Assembly: GCA_033961575.1 (NCBI GenBank)
Contig: CM066733.1
Coordinates: 142,030,421 to 142,094,420 of the forward strand
Source: Aselliscus stoliczkanus
Lineage: Eukaryota; Chordata; Mammalia; Chiroptera; Hipposideridae
Length of the DNA stretch: 64,000 bases
Direction: 5' to 3'
The notes under the pieces: generated by a model
The model's input: the letters and a program-made list of their open reading frames with translations, nothing else
What the model was told of the DNA's origin: nothing
Databases searched by the model: none
In this document: positions 60,171 through 64,000 of the stretch, piece after piece
Layout: each line of letters starts with the position of its first letter
How positions within the stretch are numbered: the stretch's first letter is position 1
Translations under genes and position numbers: made by a program

Positions 60171-61352
60171 ACATAACTCTCTTTGCAAAACCAAGGGACT
60201 CTGTCTTCTTTACAAGAGTCCTTCCATGCGCTGTGTTGATTACCTGGGAGATCAGTTCTAAGAAGGAGAATCTTCAAACAGGAAAAAAAATAAGAGAGTA
60301 TGTGCTCCAGGCTAATTTTATATATAATCTTTATTCCTCCCACTAATAGATCCAAAACTAGCTTAGTTGTCTGATTATCCTTGGAGTGCTATTTGGTCTT
60401 TGGTCCATAGCAAAGCTTTTGATTTTTTTCTTTTTTTTGTAAAAAGAGTGAGATAGGAGTAAAGAGCTTTGAGTGGTGGATTTTTTTTTTAATTAAACTA
60501 ACATGCGTGGGAGGTATAAGCAGACTTCTGTCTGCAATAACTTGACAACGATTTTTAAGATGAAGGTTAAGGTTTTATTTTTCTTCTTCTCTTACTGCAT
60601 TAGCAAAAATTTCCAGGACAGTGTTGAAAGTTACTGCTGATGGCCAGTATCTTTTTCCCTTAGTTCTGATTTTAATAATATTGCTTCTAGGGTTTAACTG
60701 CTATGTGTAATGTGGGATATTGGTTTAAGATAGAATGTTTTTCCCCTAAGAGTTGTTTGTTAATTATGGAAGTTAATTTAAATTGAATGCCTTTTTAACA
60801 TCTATTTAGATTATCATGTAATTTTTTTTCCACCCTTTTCCTATTTAATATATGACATTGAGTTTTTCTAATTTTAAGCATTTTTATTTGCATGTGAAAT
60901 TTTTTGAATAAAGTTGACAATTTTATTGTAAATGTAACTGTTAATATATTGAGGCACTTTACTGTGTTCTTATGTGAGATTAGACTATAACTCTTTTGTT
61001 CTGTTACTGTCAATTTTGGTAACAGGGCATGCTTTATTTATGTAATGACTTGAGTAACCTTTCTGTCTTTCCTTCGCTTTTTCCCATGCTACTTTCCTTT
61101 CCTCTCTCCCTTCCCTTGTTTCCTGTTCTAGGATAGATAGAGAAATTAGTAGAGGAATTACCTGTTTTCTGAATGTTTTCAGAGTATACTTAAACTTTTT
61201 AGGAATAGAAATATTTTTGTACATAATTCTTCAATCTATTCAATTTTATTCATGTTTATTGATCCTTTAGGATTTCCTCTTGAATAAATTTTATGGTTCA
61301 GAACATCATCAATTTAATTGATATTATAAACTTGTATCCCTCTGTATTCTTT

Positions 61353-61490
61353 TTTGTTTGTTTGTTTGTTTGTTTTTGAGGGCAGTGTCACTGGCCCTCA
61401 TATGTGGGACCTGAACCCAGGGCCGCTGGCTTCCCAAGTCATCACTTAACCACTGTGCCATTCGGCTGGCCCAACGCATTTTTTTTTTTC
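61353..61490 (-). mobile_element. tRNA-derived SINE (short head type), copy 5, with 5' extension
   Basis: (TTTG)n tail, GAGGGCAGTGTCACTGGCCC and CATTCGGCTGGCCC. The duplication CCCTCTGTATTCTT is perfect (61338-61351 and 61491-61504). Between the SINE head and the right duplication lie 18 extra bases (61473-61490, AACGCA plus a T-run), so the inserted molecule carried extra 5' sequence in front of the usual start. Confidence 0.9.
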
Positions 61491-61799
61491 CCCTCTGTAT
61501 TCTTGTATGCTTATATTTATTTTTATAGTATCCAAATTTCCTTTTTCGTTTTATTTTATTTACCATATTTCTTACCATATTAATGATATATTCCTTACCA
61601 TATTAATATGATTTGTCAGAAGCTGGTCTATAGAATTATCTTTTAAATGAAGTAGTTTGTGGATTTTACTCTTATCTATTATTGATATCTAATTTATTAA
61701 TATGATTTTTATCTCTACTTTTCTCAGCTATTTTTGTTTTTAACTTTTTGACTTATTAAAGTTAAAATTCATTTATTTTAATTTGCTTAAAAATTAAAA

Positions 61800-63360
61800 C
61801 ACTTTAGGGCAATAGGATGAATATGATGAGAGAGACAGTGATAAGGTAAAGCCAGAGGGTGGAGATTTCAGCATACTAATTATAGAGATTTTTTTTGATG
61901 GAGAAGACAGGAGAAAATGGAGCAAAAAAAGAGAAAAGTAATGATCAAAGGCATAACTGGAGAAAATTTTGTGGAGCTAAAATATCTTAGATTCAATGGG
62001 CTAATTAATACTCAACTTCTCATATAAATATAATTAAATGTAAGCTATATTCTGACATTATCAGTTGTGAAAGGACTCAGAAAATATACCACTTATTTGA
62101 CATTCGCTTGTACCCAAATATTCTTTCTGATATTTTTAGAAAGCTATTAAGTTAAATATATGTTTTAGAAATGTAAAAGTAACTACTACAAGGATAGGGA
62201 AATATGTACTATTAAAACGATTAGAGGAGGAAAAAAGGAAATGATGAAAATTAATAAATGGAAGTCAGGAAAAGAGATAAAATGATAGAAAAAGGGTGGC
62301 TAAGCAAGATTGAAAAACTAAGTTCAACTATATCAGTAGTCAAACTTATTATAAATATACTAAATTTGCCTACTAAAATTTTGAGATTATTCAATTTGAA
62401 TTAAAAACTCAACAAAATACAACTATTGAACTGTTTATAAAAGATACACTAGAGCATAATTACACAGAGTTTGAAAGTGAATGAAAGGAAAAAGTGGATA
62501 AAAAACATGCAATATAAGTTATAATGTTCCTAGAAATAACACTAAGAAAATATTTAACATTTGTATGGAGACAATATTAAAACTTTATTGAAGGAATAAA
62601 AGAAGATTTAAACAAATGGAGAACTTCATTGGAAGGAATACTCTAGTTGGAAAATAATTTGTCTCCCTAAAATAATCTATAAATTCAGTACTATTTCAAT
62701 AAAAATTTTAACAGGATTGTTCATGGGACTTGATAAAACTGATCCTAGAATTTATATGGTTAAAAAGGAAGGCCAAGACAGTTTTGAAAAAGAAATATGA
62801 GATTGTGGGACTTATTTTATCAGTTATCAAAATTATTTAAAAAGCTGTGGAAATTAGAATGGCGTAGTAATTACAAGGGGAAGATAAATGGATAAAAACA
62901 CAGTAAATGAACTCCAGAAACATAAATATAAAGAGAAAGACAGACACTTAATGTGACAAAGGTGACATTACAAACAAACAAACAAAAAATGCAGTATTAC
63001 AATAAAAGGTGCTGTGACAAGTCTTATCTAAATGGGGAAAAGTGGTCCCTACCTCATAACTAAAATAAATTGCAAACCAGTTAAAGACTTCAATGTGAAA
63101 AGCCGTAGAAAAATAAAACTTGAAAAAAAGTGGTATCTGTAAGACCTGGGCAATGTGTGCTTAAGCAGTATACACAAAAAAGCACAAGCTATATAGGAAA
63201 GGAGTAAAAGCTTTGTACAGCACACTTACCATGAAGTGAAAAGACAAACCCCATACACCAGGTACTAATGGGTAATAATACAAAATTCGGAATAATTTTA
63301 CACTATTTTTCTTTTTAAAAACTGACTCCCTTCTCACCCAAATTCCTCATGTCTTAAAGG
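61800..63360 (+). mobile_element. LINE-1 ORF2-region relic
   Basis: AATTCAGTACTATTTCAATAAAAATTTTAACAGG, CCTAGAATTTATATGGTTAAAAAGG, GTGGAAATTAGAATGGCG, GATAAAAACACAGTAAATGAACTCCAG follow L1 ORF2 order in the sense direction. Strongly diverged, with no open frame above 60 codons. The 5' limit is uncertain. Confidence 0.7.
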
Positions 63361-63390
63361 TGTATTCTATGAACATAAAGAAAAACTATG

Positions 63391-63492
63391 GGGGCTGGCC
63401 GAGTGGCGCGGTGATTAAGCGCTGGTTTGGGAAGCCAGCAGCCCCAGTTCGGTCCCACATATAAGGGCTAGTGATGTTGCCCTCAAAAAAAA
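63391..63492 (+). mobile_element. tRNA-derived SINE (short head type), sense copy
   Basis: GGGGCTGGCCGAGTGGCGCG, GTGATTAAGCGCTGGTTTGG, GAAGCCAGCAGCCCCAGTTCGGTCCCAC, GGGCTAGTGATGTTGCCCTC then poly-A. It displays the head in the forward direction: A-box-like GAGTGGCGCGGTGATTAAG, an anticodon-arm stem GCTGG/CCAGC, and B-box-like AGTTCGGTCCC. Confidence 0.92.
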
Positions 63493-63613
63493 AAATATGG
63501 AAGAATATGTTGTGCTAGGCCTTTTGTGTGGCTTGAAGAGAGTAAATTTTTGAGGAAAGACAGACAAAAAAAAACTAATAAAAAAATCATTTGAGAAAAT
63601 GTATAAATTGTGT

Positions 63614-63750
63614 CATATTTGTGTATGTGTATTATATATCTATATATATATATACACACATATGTGTATATATATATCCCTACATATATGTGTGTGTGTG
63701 TGTGTATATATATATGTATATATATATACACACACCTACACATATATAGG
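63614..63750. repeat. compound (TA)n(TG)n/(CA)n microsatellite
   Basis: Alternating TATATA, CACA and TGTG blocks with partial inverted symmetry, followed by a GAGA run. Open frames through it are repeat artefacts. Confidence 0.95.
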
Positions 63751-64000
63751 GAGAGAGAGAAAAAGTTCTTAAATAATAAAAAAGACAAGGCATAGACTGG
63801 AAGCTATTTAGAGTACACCTATTCAATAAAGTACAATAAATGACAATCTAATATAAAAAAGGAAAAATGTAGTTAACAGTTGCTAATGAGTAACACGTTT
63901 GTTTTTTTTTCCCCATAGCATTTGTTATATAAAACACTCCGGCATCTTCATTACTTTAAAGTAAGATCATTAAAAACAGAACTTTAAGAAATCTGTCGTA

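Larger units (their letters stand above)
50247..64000 (+). other. STXBP5: STXBP5 intron 4 (5' part)
   Basis: At least 13.75 kb, donor GTAAGA. It contains a probable processed pseudogene (50330-51900), MaLR LTR elements, a solitary LTR, MIR, L2, SINE and L1 copies, all listed apart. Stretches 55180-57000 and 60300-61330 hold AT-rich sequence in which I see no feature. Confidence 0.9.

Noticed and set aside
63483..63795. Tyrosine/isoleucine/histidine-rich frames on both strands
   Set aside because: Translations of a TA/TG/CA microsatellite.
50247..64000. STXBP5 exon 5 (expected VTFCHLPFQSKW...)
   Set aside because: Looked for the coding pattern after an AG to the window end and did not find it; intron 4 appears to extend beyond 64000.
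1..64000. CRISPR arrays, bacterial operons, insertion sequences or phage systems
   Set aside because: The window is mammalian nuclear DNA with introns, MIR/L1/L2 and a CpG island; the only short direct repeats are microsatellites and target-site duplications.

Overview
The window is nuclear DNA from a placental mammal. It holds the 5' end of one protein-coding gene, read on the + strand, set in repeat-rich flanking and intronic DNA. The gene is STXBP5 (tomosyn-1, syntaxin-binding protein 5). Four coding exons are visible: 19320-19472, 20701-20798, 47037-47118 and 50146-50246. They join in frame to give residues 1-144 plus two bases of codon 145, that is the N-terminus and the first WD40 blades. 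No further coding exon was found up to 64000, so the gene continues beyond the window.

The repeats suggest a bat, probably of the horseshoe/leaf-nosed group (Rhinolophoidea). There are eight copies of a short tRNA-derived SINE whose head reads GGCCGAGTGGCGCGGTGG. One long copy (40686-41150) ends in CCCCAATAAAATCTTT plus A-tail, like the Rhin-1 SINEs I remember from horseshoe bats. This placement comes from memory of repeat families and is tentative; 'placental mammal' is firm.

Layout. 1-17300: 5' flank without a recognisable coding exon, holding MIR, L2 and SINE copies and a 3.3-kb half-L1 with a target-site duplication. 17380-17610: a compact promoter-like block (ZNF143-type site, three CCAAT boxes, GC box, a Kozak ATG followed by a splice donor), about 1.7 kb upstream of STXBP5. 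18480-19560: the STXBP5 CpG island, with 5' leader, a short upstream ORF and exon 1. 19473-20700: intron 1. 20799-47036: intron 2, 26.2 kb, with minor-spliceosome (U12-type) signals at both ends. 47119-50145: intron 3. 50247-64000: start of intron 4, with a probable processed pseudogene, MaLR LTR elements, a solitary LTR and L1 pieces.

No new multi-gene system is present. The most notable observations are the U12-type intron 2, two insertions matching 5' halves of tRNA-Glu (one with a perfect 15-nt target-site duplication), a nearly pure poly(A) insertion bounded by a 10- to 15-nt duplication, an 80-bp mariner-like MITE, L1s with 5' inversions, and the extra promoter block upstream.
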